A stretch of DNA of 64,000 nt, taken from the NCBI GenBank assembly GCA_964463485.1, contig CAYXDO010000013.1, forward strand, positions 45,494 through 109,493. The letters run 5' to 3'. This DNA is from CAYXDO01 sp964463485. GTDB lineage: Bacteria > Myxococcota > Kuafuiibacteriia > Kuafuiibacteriales > Kuafuiibacteriaceae. Made by a program: the position numbers and the translations under genes. Numbering within the stretch: position 1 is the first letter of the stretch; each line of letters starts with the position of its first letter. This document shows, piece by piece, positions 16,504 to 25,097 of this stretch. The notes beneath the pieces were generated by a model that saw only the letters and a program-made list of their open reading frames with translations, did no database searches and had not been told where the DNA came from.

Positions 16504-18195
16504 ATGAGGCGTTGTCTCGTCGTCGCGACCGCCACGTTGATCTTCGCGAGCTCGAGCTCGGCGGTCGCGCAGGTAGCGATCGATCGAACTGTGCGCGGCC
16601 AAACGTGGACCTCGTTTCAGTCGACGATCAATCTGCTGCACATCGTCGAGGGTGTAGGCCTGGCCGACATCGGCGACATACATCCGGTGCCGCGGATCTT
16701 GCGTGAGGCGTTCCTCGACGACGTCGTCCAGCAGCTCGGGATGACCGGACTCAGCATGACTTTGTTTCTTTCCGGCGGCAGCGGCGCAGAGCCAGGAATC
16801 GAGCCAGTCAACGACAATGCAGATCCGTTCGTGCTCGATGACTCTCAGATCAAGTGGTTCGCGTTCGACCCCTACGTACGAGACGTCGTGGTGCCCATGA
16901 AATCGCGGGTGGAGGCTCGGGGCGAGCCATTCTGGTTTCGGATGGTCGTGAGTACAGCGCGGACGTTTCACTGGCGCGAGCCGGCCTCCGCGCCTGGCGA
17001 AGAGTACGCCGAAATCGTCAGCGCTGCGCTGCTTCGCATGCGCGATCGCTTTGGAGTGGTACCGAACGTGTTGTCGTTCACCAACGAACCCAACAACGGC
17101 ACGGTCGACCCGGACGCTCTGGGCTTTGCGATCCGAGCGCTCGAGCGCAGGCTCCGGAGAGTTGGGCTGGACGTGCCCTTCGGCTACCCAGACACCTCGG
17201 AGGCTTCGCTGGCGCCGCGCTTTTACGAGCCGCTGGCCCGAACCTCGAGCGCGGTGATGGACCGGATGCGCTTTCTCGGATTTCACGGCTACAACGGCTC
17301 GATCAACGGGTCTCAGCTGCGCCCCTTGCGCGACTTGGCTCTCCGCGACGGGCTGCAGACGATGCAGACCGAGTGGTGGTTCTCACGAGACCATCGTCGC
17401 GACATCATCACGTGCCTGAATGAGTCCAACGCGGTCGTGTACGAAGCCTTCGCGCTCGGGATGGGTCCGGCGGCTCGACCGAAGTTGTACGGACTCACTG
17501 CGAGCGGCGGCACACCTCCGATCCTTCGCTACCAAGGCTTCGTTCGCGGGGCGAACTGGCACGACATCTTCCACTTCGCACGTTTCATTCGCCCAGGGGA
17601 CGTGCGCGTGGGTACGGCGTCCGCGGACGCACGCATTTACGCGCTGGCGTTCGAGAAGCCAGACGGCCGCAACGTCTTGGTGCTCAAGAGCGACGCCACC
17701 ACTGACCTCACGGTCGCGATCTCCGGGCTCGCCTCAGGCCGATACGGCGCAATCGCCAGCGACACGAGCCGCAAGGCCCAGCTCCTCGGTACGTTCGACG
17801 TCACGAACGGGACCGCCGCGGTCGTGGTGTGGAGGAACGGAATCACGACGGTGACCACCGACCTCGGCGCCGTGCCCGTTCCACCCGTTCCGACGATCGC
17901 CAGCTTGATCCCGGCGCTCGACGGAGGGGTCGTCGACCAAGGCGAGGTTGACTCGGGTCGCTCCGAGTCGGACGCCGGACGTGGGGATGCGCGCTGTGAT
18001 TGTGGAACGGTCCGCCCGGCGCCTGGGGTCGAGGCCGGAATCCAACTCGCCAGCGACAAGGAGCTTCGCGAGGGATGCGCGTGCGGTGTGCAGAGCCCCA
18101 AACACACGAGCCTGTTCGTGCTGTTCATCTTGGCGTTTGGTTTGGCCCGACGCAGTGAGTCGCGAAAGCGCCGCAGCCATGCCGACTCGTGCTAA
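16504..18195 (+). CDS. Secreted clan-A glycoside hydrolase-like protein with MYXO-CTERM-like tail
   Basis: A 563-aa exported protein. The ATG at 16504 gives a signal peptide (MRRCLVVATATLIFASSSSA, cleavage near AVA-Q). The catalytic core is TIM-barrel-like: SFTNEPNNG carries the NEP-type acid/base Glu and QTMQTEWWF a candidate nucleophile Glu, as in clan GH-A O-glycosidases. A beta domain follows, then an Asp/Gly/Ser linker. The last 90 residues hold CDCG, EGCACGV, a single TM (SLFVLFILAFGLA) and a basic cluster RRSESRKRR. That is the layout of the MYXO-CTERM surface-sorting tail. The polysaccharide target is unknown. Confidence 0.75.
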   Translation: MRRCLVVATATLIFASSSSAVAQVAIDRTVRGQTWTSFQSTINLLHIVEGVGLADIGDIHPVPRILREAFLDDVVQQLGMTGLSMTLFLSGGSGAEPGIEPVNDNADPFVLDDSQIKWFAFDPYVRDVVVPMKSRVEARGEPFWFRMVVSTARTFHWREPASAPGEEYAEIVSAALLRMRDRFGVVPNVLSFTNEPNNGTVDPDALGFAIRALERRLRRVGLDVPFGYPDTSEASLAPRFYEPLARTSSAVMDRMRFLGFHGYNGSINGSQLRPLRDLALRDGLQTMQTEWWFSRDHRRDIITCLNESNAVVYEAFALGMGPAARPKLYGLTASGGTPPILRYQGFVRGANWHDIFHFARFIRPGDVRVGTASADARIYALAFEKPDGRNVLVLKSDATTDLTVAISGLASGRYGAIASDTSRKAQLLGTFDVTNGTAAVVVWRNGITTVTTDLGAVPVPPVPTIASLIPALDGGVVDQGEVDSGRSESDAGRGDARCDCGTVRPAPGVEAGIQLASDKELREGCACGVQSPKHTSLFVLFILAFGLARRSESRKRRSHADSC

Positions 18196-18207
18196 GGTCC
18201 GCGTCCT

Positions 18208-19494
18208 GTGGACCTAAAAGCCTCCTCGGTGGTCAATCGGATCATTCGCAAGGTCGATCTGTCTACGGCCCATCGGAGAGTCGTCGATGGGTACGGGGCG
18301 GTGGCCAAAGCTGTTCACCCGCGCGTGACGCTGCCGCCGCTGCGGGTCACCTTCGAAGTCACCTACCGCTGTAATCTCGCCTGCAGCTTCTGTTTCCAGG
18401 AGGTCGCGCGGGAGGAGTCACCGGAGTTCAGAAAACAATACGAGCTCTCGAACGACGAGATATCGAGCATCGTCGACGAGCTCCCGAAAACGAGCTTCGT
18501 GACTTTGAACGGCGGAGAGGTCTTCGTTCGCAAGGACTTTCCAGAGCTGCTCGCTCGACTGACCGAGCGCGGTCGAGCCTTCAACCTCGTCACGAATGGC
18601 ACGATGCTCTTCGAGGACAAGGCCAAGCTGCTGGTCGACGAAGTGAAGGCACTCTCGGTTGGATTTTCCATCGACGGCGTGGCGGAGACGCACGATCGCA
18701 TTCGCAAGCTGCCCAAGGCGTTCGACCGAACCGTCGAGAACCTCACTCGGCTCGCCGAATATCGGAATCGACGAAACGCGAAGCTCCCGGTGCTCGACAT
18801 GAAGACGGTCATGACCGGTGAGAACATCGGGCAACTCATCGAGCTGTACGAGCTCGCGAGGAAGATCGGCGTCGACTATTTCACTTTGTCCTGCTTGCGT
18901 ACGTCCGACTTGATCTTGTCCCTGCCATGCCGCGAGGAGATGGACGAGAGTATCTACACGTACCCAAGACCCATCGCCGACGACGTCGACCTCGGCGTCT
19001 TCGAGGCGCAGCTTCGTCGTTTGTTCGCCCTCGCCGCCCGGAACGACCGTCCAAAGCTGAGGTTCTATCCAACTTACTCGAACGTCGAAGGGATCCTGAA
19101 ATATTACGCCAACCGCGGCTCCTTGGACGACTATGAGCCCTGTGACGCTCCGTGGACGAACATCCGGATAGCGCCGAACGGCGACGTGTACCCGTGCCTC
19201 GCGTACAAGATGGGGAGCGTGCGCGATGGGTCCTTGATGGCTTCATGGAAGGGTCAGCGGATGAATCGGTTTCGGGAAATTCTGCGAGACGGGCTCGTCC
19301 CATCGTGTGTGGGTTGTTGTTTTCTGAAAGCCAAGGCCGGCATCCCGTTCGATGTTCGCGGAGAGCTTGAATTCGCCGAGCCTGGGCAGGAGCGAATTTC
19401 TCGGGAGGCCCCGATCGGAGCGGGCTCGGCCGGCGGAGTCGCGGCAGACCCGGTGGCCGGCCAGAGCGCGATGGACAATTCGCAGGCGCGATGA
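18208..19494 (+). CDS. Radical SAM protein with SPASM-like C-terminus
   Basis: A 428-aa cytoplasmic enzyme. The SAM/[4Fe-4S] motif is Cys55-x3-Cys59-x2-Cys62 in YRCNLACSFCFQEV. TLNGGEVFVRKDF and LVTNGTMLF are the following radical-SAM strands. The C-terminal SPASM-like region has CDAPWTNIRIAPNGDVYPC and then PSCVGCCF, able to bind an auxiliary cluster. The start is GTG 18208. The end overlaps the next gene by ATGA. No obvious precursor peptide lies next to it, so a RiPP role is not supported. Members of this group often modify peptides or cell-envelope molecules; the substrate here is unknown. Confidence 0.85.
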   Translation: MDLKASSVVNRIIRKVDLSTAHRRVVDGYGAVAKAVHPRVTLPPLRVTFEVTYRCNLACSFCFQEVAREESPEFRKQYELSNDEISSIVDELPKTSFVTLNGGEVFVRKDFPELLARLTERGRAFNLVTNGTMLFEDKAKLLVDEVKALSVGFSIDGVAETHDRIRKLPKAFDRTVENLTRLAEYRNRRNAKLPVLDMKTVMTGENIGQLIELYELARKIGVDYFTLSCLRTSDLILSLPCREEMDESIYTYPRPIADDVDLGVFEAQLRRLFALAARNDRPKLRFYPTYSNVEGILKYYANRGSLDDYEPCDAPWTNIRIAPNGDVYPCLAYKMGSVRDGSLMASWKGQRMNRFREILRDGLVPSCVGCCFLKAKAGIPFDVRGELEFAEPGQERISREAPIGAGSAGGVAADPVAGQSAMDNSQAR

Positions 19495-20360
19495 TCGCTC
19501 TCGCCTTCTTGGTGCTGGTGGCTGAAGGCGAGGCGCTCGCCGCAGGTCCCTGCGTGCCTGAGGAGCGGTTCTGGGCCGAGCTGAAAGTACGACGACCGGA
19601 CCTGGAGGTAAGCGGACTCGAGGGTCTGCGCGTGACTTTCACCGCCACCACGGGCGCCCTCATCGGGGAGCTCGTGTTCGAGGATCGACCCTCGAGTGTC
19701 CGGAGTATCGCGGGGACTCGGTGTGAGGAAGTCTCGGGAGCGTTGGCGTTGATCGCCGCGCTCGCGCTCGAGTCACCTGTCGAGAGACCACGTCCGACTC
19801 CGATCGTCTACGTGCCGCCGCCTGCCACGCCCGCGCGGGATGGGTCGCGGTGGCAAGTCGGCGCGAGCGTCAGCTTGCTGGCGGGCCCGATTCCATGGCC
19901 AAGCTTGGGTTTTGGACCCTTCGCTGAAGCCGAATTGTCGAGCTGGGGTGTGCGGATCGCGGTAATTCTGGCCCGAGGATCGGCAGCAGGGACCTCGGCG
20001 TCGGGTGAGTTCGTCCTCAGCAGCCTCCGGGTGAGTGGGTGCACGCCGAAGCTATCGGTGTCGGCTTTGGCCGCGCGGGTCTGTGGCTTCGCCGACCTCG
20101 GGGCGATCGCGGCGAGTGGCGCTGGGCCGGCGGACACTCAGTCGTCGCTGCGATTCTACTCGGCCGCGGGACCGGCGCTGCAGGTCGCCTTGGAGCTGAG
20201 CCCGGTGAGCTTCGAGGTGGAAGGGACGTTGGGAGCCCCGTTTCTCAGGGACCGGTTCGTGCTGTTGGACGCGGCGGGTGGCGTCTTCGGGACCGTACAC
20301 GAGGTGCCGGGGCTCGTGGGTTCCGTTGCGGCTTCCGCAGCCTTGCGCTTCGGCGAATGA
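19491..20360 (+). CDS. Exported protein of unknown function, beta-barrel-like
   Basis: A 289-aa protein with a signal peptide (MIALAFLVLVAEGEALAAG) and a Cys-containing N-terminal domain (CVPEERFWAEL...TRCEEVSG). After a Pro-rich linker (PTPIVYVPPPATPA) come alternating hydrophobic/glycine strands ending in SAALRFGE. An aromatic-poor beta-barrel or beta-sandwich is likely, with cell-envelope location. It overlaps the radical SAM gene by ATGA and precedes the ECF sigma factor. Similar proteins sit next to ECF sigma genes in myxobacteria, from general knowledge. Confidence 0.65.
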   Translation: MIALAFLVLVAEGEALAAGPCVPEERFWAELKVRRPDLEVSGLEGLRVTFTATTGALIGELVFEDRPSSVRSIAGTRCEEVSGALALIAALALESPVERPRPTPIVYVPPPATPARDGSRWQVGASVSLLAGPIPWPSLGFGPFAEAELSSWGVRIAVILARGSAAGTSASGEFVLSSLRVSGCTPKLSVSALAARVCGFADLGAIAASGAGPADTQSSLRFYSAAGPALQVALELSPVSFEVEGTLGAPFLRDRFVLLDAAGGVFGTVHEVPGLVGSVAASAALRFGE

Positions 20361-20404
20361 GGCCCCCAGGCCCGTTCCGGTTCAGCGGAGCTTCGTGGTC
20401 GATC

Positions 20405-20444
20405 CGAGCTGCACCGCGGCTCGCCGAAGGTCCTCTTTTTTTTT
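20405..20444 (+). terminator. Possible Rho-independent terminator
   Basis: A short stem CGAGC...GCTCG is followed, after a C/G-containing spacer, by nine T residues at 20436-20444. The stem is weak and the spacer long, so this is a low-confidence call. It would separate the radical SAM unit from the sigma-factor unit. Confidence 0.3.
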
Positions 20445-20483
20445 CGTGATCAATCCCCTCCCCTCTGGCCATAAGGAGGCAAG

Positions 20484-21068
20484 GTGGCTTTGGCGACCGC
20501 GACAGGTACCCTCGGGTCGGTGCCGCTTCAGAGCTCGAAGACCGCGGAAGCTCCGCAGGTTCGACTCCGCGCCTTGTTCGAGGCGCACTACGACTTCGTT
20601 TGGCGCTCCCTTCGACGGCTCGGGCTGGACGCCGATCAAGCCGACGATGGCGCGCAGGAGGTCTTCATGGTGGTCTCCCGCCGAATCGGGGACGTCGGGC
20701 CGGGAGCCGAGAAGTCCTTCCTTTACGGTACGGCGATGCGCGTGGCGTCTGAGGCAAGGCGCGCGCGATCCAGGCGGCCCGAGGACATGGTCGAGGTCGC
20801 CATCGATCGCGCCGTCGATCCGGCCCTCGACCCGGAGGCACTCGCTGGAAGAAGTCAGGCCCGCGCCCAGCTCGACGCGGTCCTCGATTCGCTGGATACG
20901 GACCTTCGGGCCGTATTCACTTTGTTTGAGCTCGAAGGAATGACGATGGCCGAAATCTCCGAGTGCCTGGCGCTCCCGCCCGGTACGGTCGCCTCTCGGC
21001 TCCGACGCGCTCGCGAGGCCTTTCAGGCGTCTGTTTCGCGCCTTCATGCTCGAAGGAGGTCGCCATGA
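20484..21068 (+). CDS. ECF-type RNA polymerase sigma factor
   Basis: A 194-aa sigma-70 family protein with region 2 (LRALFEAHYDFVWRSLRRLG, then QADDGAQEVFMVVSRRI) and region 4 with a helix-turn-helix (GMTMAEISECLALPPGTVAS). There is no region 3, as in the ECF group. GTG 20484 is set by a perfect AAGGAGG Shine-Dalgarno sequence at 20473-20479. The stop overlaps the next gene by ATGA, so the downstream membrane protein is probably its regulator or effector. Confidence 0.92.
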   Translation: MALATATGTLGSVPLQSSKTAEAPQVRLRALFEAHYDFVWRSLRRLGLDADQADDGAQEVFMVVSRRIGDVGPGAEKSFLYGTAMRVASEARRARSRRPEDMVEVAIDRAVDPALDPEALAGRSQARAQLDAVLDSLDTDLRAVFTLFELEGMTMAEISECLALPPGTVASRLRRAREAFQASVSRLHARRRSP

Positions 21069-21958
21069 ACGATCCGAGACGCCTCGTGGACGAAGGCGGC
21101 GAGCTCGAGCGAGCTCTGCTTCTGTCCGCAGAGGAAGATCGGCCGTCACGATCGAGGAAGCTCGCCGCCCTCGCCGCGCTCGGTTTACCGGCGCCGGTTG
21201 CGCTCGATCCGATGGGCCCAGCGGGGGGCTCCGCGAGCTCGACCGCGGCAGCGGGGGCGACCACGGGGGCCTCCGCCACAGGGGCCGTCACCACAGGGGT
21301 TCTCGGACTCGGCGCCAAGTGGGTCGTGAGCGTGCTCGTGGGCGCCGCGCTCGTGACGACGACTGTCGTTGCGACTCGGTCCGATCCTCCAGCGACGAGC
21401 TCAGAAGTCACGAGGGAAGTCACGACGGACTCACAGAACCTGGCGGCGCCGGTCGCCTCCGAGGCGATCGTCGCGACCCCTGCCGCGACGCTTCCGGCCG
21501 TCGAAGCCCAGCCTCCGAGCTCCGCTCCCGAGGTCGCCCCGGTGGTTGCTCCGAGCGTGGACTCACCTCGCAGGGTCACGGCGAGAAAACGCCCCGTCGC
21601 GGCCGCACCCGAGGTGGTCCAGCCAGCCGAAATCGTCGTACCTCAACCGCCAACCCGCCCGCCGGCGCCGCCCGGGCCCTCTTCGCTGGAGCGAGAGCTC
21701 TCGTTGCTGGATCAAATCCGCAGCAGCTTGGCGAAAGGAGCTCCCGATCGAGCGCTCGAAACACTTGCAGTGTACTCACGAGAATTCCCAGCAGGAGTGT
21801 TGGCGCCCGAGGCCGACGCGCTCAGGATCGATACTCATTTGGCCGCGGGCCGAAGCGACGAGGCCACGACTCTCGCGCGTGAGTTTGTGAAGCTGCATCC
21901 GCAGAGCCCGCTGGTCCCTCGATATCGCTCGCTCGCGGAGCGCGCTCGGCTCAAATGA
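21065..21958 (+). CDS. Single-TM protein paired with ECF sigma factor; TPR-like periplasmic domain
   Basis: A 297-aa protein. Residues 1-40 are cytoplasmic and charged. A Gly/Ala/Thr-rich stretch leads to one TM (WVVSVLVGAALVTTTVVAT, about 78-96). A long Pro/Ala/Val linker follows, and the C-terminal 90 residues (SSLERELSLLDQIRSSLAKG...YRSLAERARLK) look like two or three TPR-type helical hairpins. Topology and overlap with the sigma gene fit a divergent anti-sigma or signal-transducing partner. I see no canonical zinc-binding anti-sigma motif. It overlaps the next lipoprotein gene by ATGA. Confidence 0.75.
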   Translation: MNDPRRLVDEGGELERALLLSAEEDRPSRSRKLAALAALGLPAPVALDPMGPAGGSASSTAAAGATTGASATGAVTTGVLGLGAKWVVSVLVGAALVTTTVVATRSDPPATSSEVTREVTTDSQNLAAPVASEAIVATPAATLPAVEAQPPSSAPEVAPVVAPSVDSPRRVTARKRPVAAAPEVVQPAEIVVPQPPTRPPAPPGPSSLERELSLLDQIRSSLAKGAPDRALETLAVYSREFPAGVLAPEADALRIDTHLAAGRSDEATTLAREFVKLHPQSPLVPRYRSLAERARLK

Positions 21959-22656
21959 GGCGCTCCTTCTCGAGGAGCGTGCTCGTCGCCGCCCTCCCTT
22001 TGCTGGGGGCTTGCCAGACGGACGTCCCGCTTGGACAGCTCGCTGCCGACGCCTCGGTTCGCGATGTCGCGACGGATTCGGGACCTGAGTCGGACGCGCA
22101 GCCCGACACCGGTATCGACACCGGTGTCGACACCGGTATCGACGCCGGTATCGACGCCGGCACGACCGACTCGGGGCTCGCCGACGCCTTCGTCCGAGCG
22201 GACGGAGGCGTCGTATCCTATGTCATGACGTTTTCGGCCACCGCGACGGTCGCCTGTTACGACCAGCTCTTCGGCCGAGAGGCCGAGTTCGCGGATCTGA
22301 CGCCGGAGAACGTCGGCGCCTACGGCGGTCTCGTCGAGATCGAGTTCGGCGCGCGCGAAGACGGGCCTCACCGAATCTCAGGACATAGCTTGTCGATCAG
22401 CTTCGGGCGCACTGGTATCACGGTGAGTCGTCCCCCCGGCTCGGACGTGCCCCCTGGGATTTGTTTGAGTGAGACCCTGACCGGCTCTGGAATCGAGGGT
22501 CCTGCCGGCACCACGCTCGACATGCTCGGCGTGGGGCTCGACATGACGACACGGACACCCTACGGGCTCTATGGTTTTCTGGTCGTAGTGTTCGATCTTC
22601 CGGACTTCAGCGGAGCCTGTGAGGTCCCCTTCAACATCGAATTTACGATTCCGTGA
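21955..22656 (+). CDS. Lipoprotein with Asp-Thr-Gly linker, ECF sigma operon
   Basis: A 233-aa lipoprotein with signal MRRSFSRSVLVAALPLLGAC and lipobox Cys20. An extended acidic linker with 4-residue repeats (DTGI/DTGV/DAGI) is encoded by a 12-bp tandem repeat. The globular part has two conserved-looking Cys, in VACYDQLFGREAEF and GACEVPFNIEF. This domain resembles the C-terminal domain of the next gene (22727-23974), suggesting a local duplication. Its start overlaps the preceding gene by ATGA, making it third in the sigma-factor operon. Function is unknown. Confidence 0.72.
   Translation: MRRSFSRSVLVAALPLLGACQTDVPLGQLAADASVRDVATDSGPESDAQPDTGIDTGVDTGIDAGIDAGTTDSGLADAFVRADGGVVSYVMTFSATATVACYDQLFGREAEFADLTPENVGAYGGLVEIEFGAREDGPHRISGHSLSISFGRTGITVSRPPGSDVPPGICLSETLTGSGIEGPAGTTLDMLGVGLDMTTRTPYGLYGFLVVVFDLPDFSGACEVPFNIEFTIP
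22105..22164 (+). repeat. 12-bp tandem repeat encoding the DTG linker
   Basis: About five imperfect copies of GACACCGGTATC lie in frame inside the lipoprotein gene. Variants (GTC for ATC, GCC for ACC) give the DTGI/DTGV/DAGI series. In-frame repeats of this sort change linker length without disrupting the protein. Confidence 0.85.
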
Positions 22657-22726
22657 TCAATTCCGCCACCGGCCGCCATTCATCTTCGTTCGCTCGGTAT
22701 CGCCGAGCTCTTCGATGGAGGATGGA

Positions 22727-23974
22727 ATGCTTCGAGAAACACAACGCCCTGCGTTCGCCATGAGCGCAGCGATCGCCCTCGCCGCCTGCGGCGTGGGCCC
22801 GACCGCGGAGACCGTCGCACTCAAGAGGTCGAAACAACCCGCCCCAGAAGCGACCGCGGCGTACGAGCCAGCCGTGTCTGAGCTCCGAGCCAAGGGCCTC
22901 GGACGAGTGCGACCGAGCGACCTGTCGACCAAACCCATTCAGGGTGTGCGGCTCGAGCGGGAGACTCTCCCCGAGAAGATCGAGGGTCGGATCCCGAACG
23001 TCGGCCCGATGTCCCTGTTCACCGCGCCGGGGTCGTTCTCGGCGAAGAGCACCGCAGCTGGGTCGGCCACGTACTCGGGCGCGCCGGTGATCGATTGGAG
23101 CGCCCAGTCCGTTCCCTCCGTCGGGACGGGGGCCTTCGACGTGGCCATCAACGGTGTGCTGCATTCGGCGACCAACGCATACTCCGTAGGTGGCGTGTTC
23201 GACGACGGCGCTGGGCTCATGTACCTCGTACTCTCCGCGTGGACTCAGGAGGTCGACCCGGCGACCGGCGCCGACATGGCGACGGTCGTGCATCTCATCG
23301 TGCCGGCAGCCGACTTCGTGCCCGGCGCCACCGTGTCCTTCGATGGGTATGACCGCCTGGCATACTTCGCCAAGGGTGACGTCAACCTACCCGATCCGGA
23401 GCTCGTCGCGGTCGCCGCGACCGGGAGTGTCACGTTCGGATCGGGGGGCCTCAACCTCGGTGACTTGATCGACGCGACGGTGATCGGAGACTTCGCGGAA
23501 ATCTACTGGCAGCCCGCACCGCCGCCGAGCGGCCCGAGCACACCCGTGCCTGCGGGCACCTACTCGCTGTTGGTCGATCCGACGCCGTACGTTTGGTGCG
23601 ACGGGTCATTGCTCGGGCAGGAGCAAGCCTTCGGCGGAATCACCGCAGCCTCCCTCAACCTGGTGGACGGGTCAGTGGACGTGTTGGCGATCGACCCGAG
23701 CGCGTTCGACTTGGTGGGTGCGACAATCCAGGGTGCGTTCGGAGCCCCTTCCCTGCGGCTCGACAACCAGCCCGACTACCCACAGAACGTCTACGCAGGC
23801 GTCCAAATGGGGAGCGGCGCGGGGCCGGCCGGTACGGACTTCTACGCTGTGTACCTCGCGCTCGACTCGACGGTCTCGGGTCCCGAGTTCATTGGCAACG
23901 TCGGCGCCGCGTACCTCACGCCCGATCAAATGGGTTGGTGTGAGGTCGACTTCGCGGTGAGCCTCGCCCCGTAG
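22727..23974 (+). CDS. Lipoprotein of unknown function
   Basis: A 415-aa protein. ATG 22727 is preferred because GGAGG lies about 6 bp upstream and it gives a compact lipoprotein signal ending IALAACGVG; the open frame extends upstream without one. The middle is a beta-rich domain with YSLLV and VHLIVPAADFVPGATVSFD. The last 150 residues contain YVWCDGSLLGQEQAF and MGWCEVDFAVSLAP, similar in layout to the preceding lipoprotein. No enzymatic motif is seen. A cell-surface location is inferred. Confidence 0.7.
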   Translation: MLRETQRPAFAMSAAIALAACGVGPTAETVALKRSKQPAPEATAAYEPAVSELRAKGLGRVRPSDLSTKPIQGVRLERETLPEKIEGRIPNVGPMSLFTAPGSFSAKSTAAGSATYSGAPVIDWSAQSVPSVGTGAFDVAINGVLHSATNAYSVGGVFDDGAGLMYLVLSAWTQEVDPATGADMATVVHLIVPAADFVPGATVSFDGYDRLAYFAKGDVNLPDPELVAVAATGSVTFGSGGLNLGDLIDATVIGDFAEIYWQPAPPPSGPSTPVPAGTYSLLVDPTPYVWCDGSLLGQEQAFGGITAASLNLVDGSVDVLAIDPSAFDLVGATIQGAFGAPSLRLDNQPDYPQNVYAGVQMGSGAGPAGTDFYAVYLALDSTVSGPEFIGNVGAAYLTPDQMGWCEVDFAVSLAP

Positions 23975-24191
23975 GTCCGACCCTGGGAGCGCAGGCATCT
24001 TGCCTGCGCGTAAGCTTCGCGGACTCGACTTGCCGTCTGCGATTCCGAGCTCGGTCCTGACGCCCGATCGCGGCCCTCGAAGGCGCCGGCCTCCCGGCGA
24101 AACGACGCACCGACACTTCTCGTCCGGATCCGCGAAGCTCCGAAGCCGCCGCCCGTTGTGCGGGCAGCACGTTCATGTTAGCGACGGCCGA

Positions 24192-24998
24192 ATGGGTCGG
24201 TGCGCGTCCCTCCTCTTCGGGATCATACTCATCGGGTCGCGCCCGGCGTTGTCGCATGATTTCTGGATCGAGCCCTCTAGCTTCCGGCCGCAAAAAGGGG
24301 ATGAGGTCACGGCGTCACTGCTGGTCGGTCAGCATCTCATGGGTGAGCCGGTCCCGCGGATCTCCGAGTTCATCGATCGATTCGATCTGAAGGGGGCTGG
24401 CGTCGCGGTCGCGTTGACTGGGGAGCGCGGTGAGGATCCGGCGGGCCGGGTTAGAATTTCGGAGGTGGGGCCGCAGTGGATCAGTTACCAAAGTCTTCCC
24501 TACCCAGTGACTTTGGATGCGGCCAAGTTCGAGAGTTACCTGCGCGAGGAGGGGCTGGAGCACGTGATCGAGGCGCGTGCGAAATCCGGGCAGTCGGCTG
24601 CGCTCGGGCGGGAGCGATTCTACCGTTGCGCGAAGGCGCTGCTCCAGGCGTCAGGTGGGAGCAAGGGGGCCTTCGACGCGCCGGTCGGTCTAACGCTCGA
24701 GCTGATTCCGAAAAACGACCCATACGCACTTGGAGCCTCCGGTGAGCTCTCTTTGTCGCTGTTGTTTCGCGGAAAGGCCGCCGCGAACGTTCTCGTCGTG
24801 GCGAGGAGCAAGGCCGATCCGGAAAAAACGGTCTCCGCTCGAACCGACGCGAAGGGTGGCGTGAAGCTGCGGTTGCCCCAGCCGGGGTTCTGGCTCGTCA
24901 AGGCAGTCCACATGGCTGCCGCGCCAGCGGGGTCTGGAGCGGACTGGGAGAGTTGGTGGGCCTCGATCAGCTTCGCCTCGGCCGGACGAAAGACGTAG
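24192..24998 (+). CDS. DUF4198-like secreted protein
   Basis: A 268-aa exported protein. The signal peptide (MGRCASLLFGIILIGSRPALS) is followed directly by HDFWIEPSSFRPQKGDEV, the N-terminal signature of DUF4198, a family often found near metal uptake genes. A C-terminal transthyretin-like segment (SARTDAKGGVKLRLPQPGFW) is also typical. No metal transporter is adjacent here. ATG 24192 is chosen because it begins the signal peptide. The TPR lipoprotein downstream is on the same strand. Confidence 0.78.
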   Translation: MGRCASLLFGIILIGSRPALSHDFWIEPSSFRPQKGDEVTASLLVGQHLMGEPVPRISEFIDRFDLKGAGVAVALTGERGEDPAGRVRISEVGPQWISYQSLPYPVTLDAAKFESYLREEGLEHVIEARAKSGQSAALGRERFYRCAKALLQASGGSKGAFDAPVGLTLELIPKNDPYALGASGELSLSLLFRGKAAANVLVVARSKADPEKTVSARTDAKGGVKLRLPQPGFWLVKAVHMAAAPAGSGADWESWWASISFASAGRKT

Positions 24999-25097
24999 CT
25001 CCCGCCGACCACGAGCATGCCAACCGAGCTCTGCCCAGCGCCTGGGGTCCACGATCAGCCGAGCGTTGAGCTCGACTCCGGCTGCCCGAGCTGGCGG

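Noticed and set aside
18208..20360. Possible RiPP cluster around the radical SAM/SPASM gene
   Set aside because: No short precursor-like gene, transporter or protease is adjacent; the neighbours are a glycosidase-like protein and an exported beta-rich protein.
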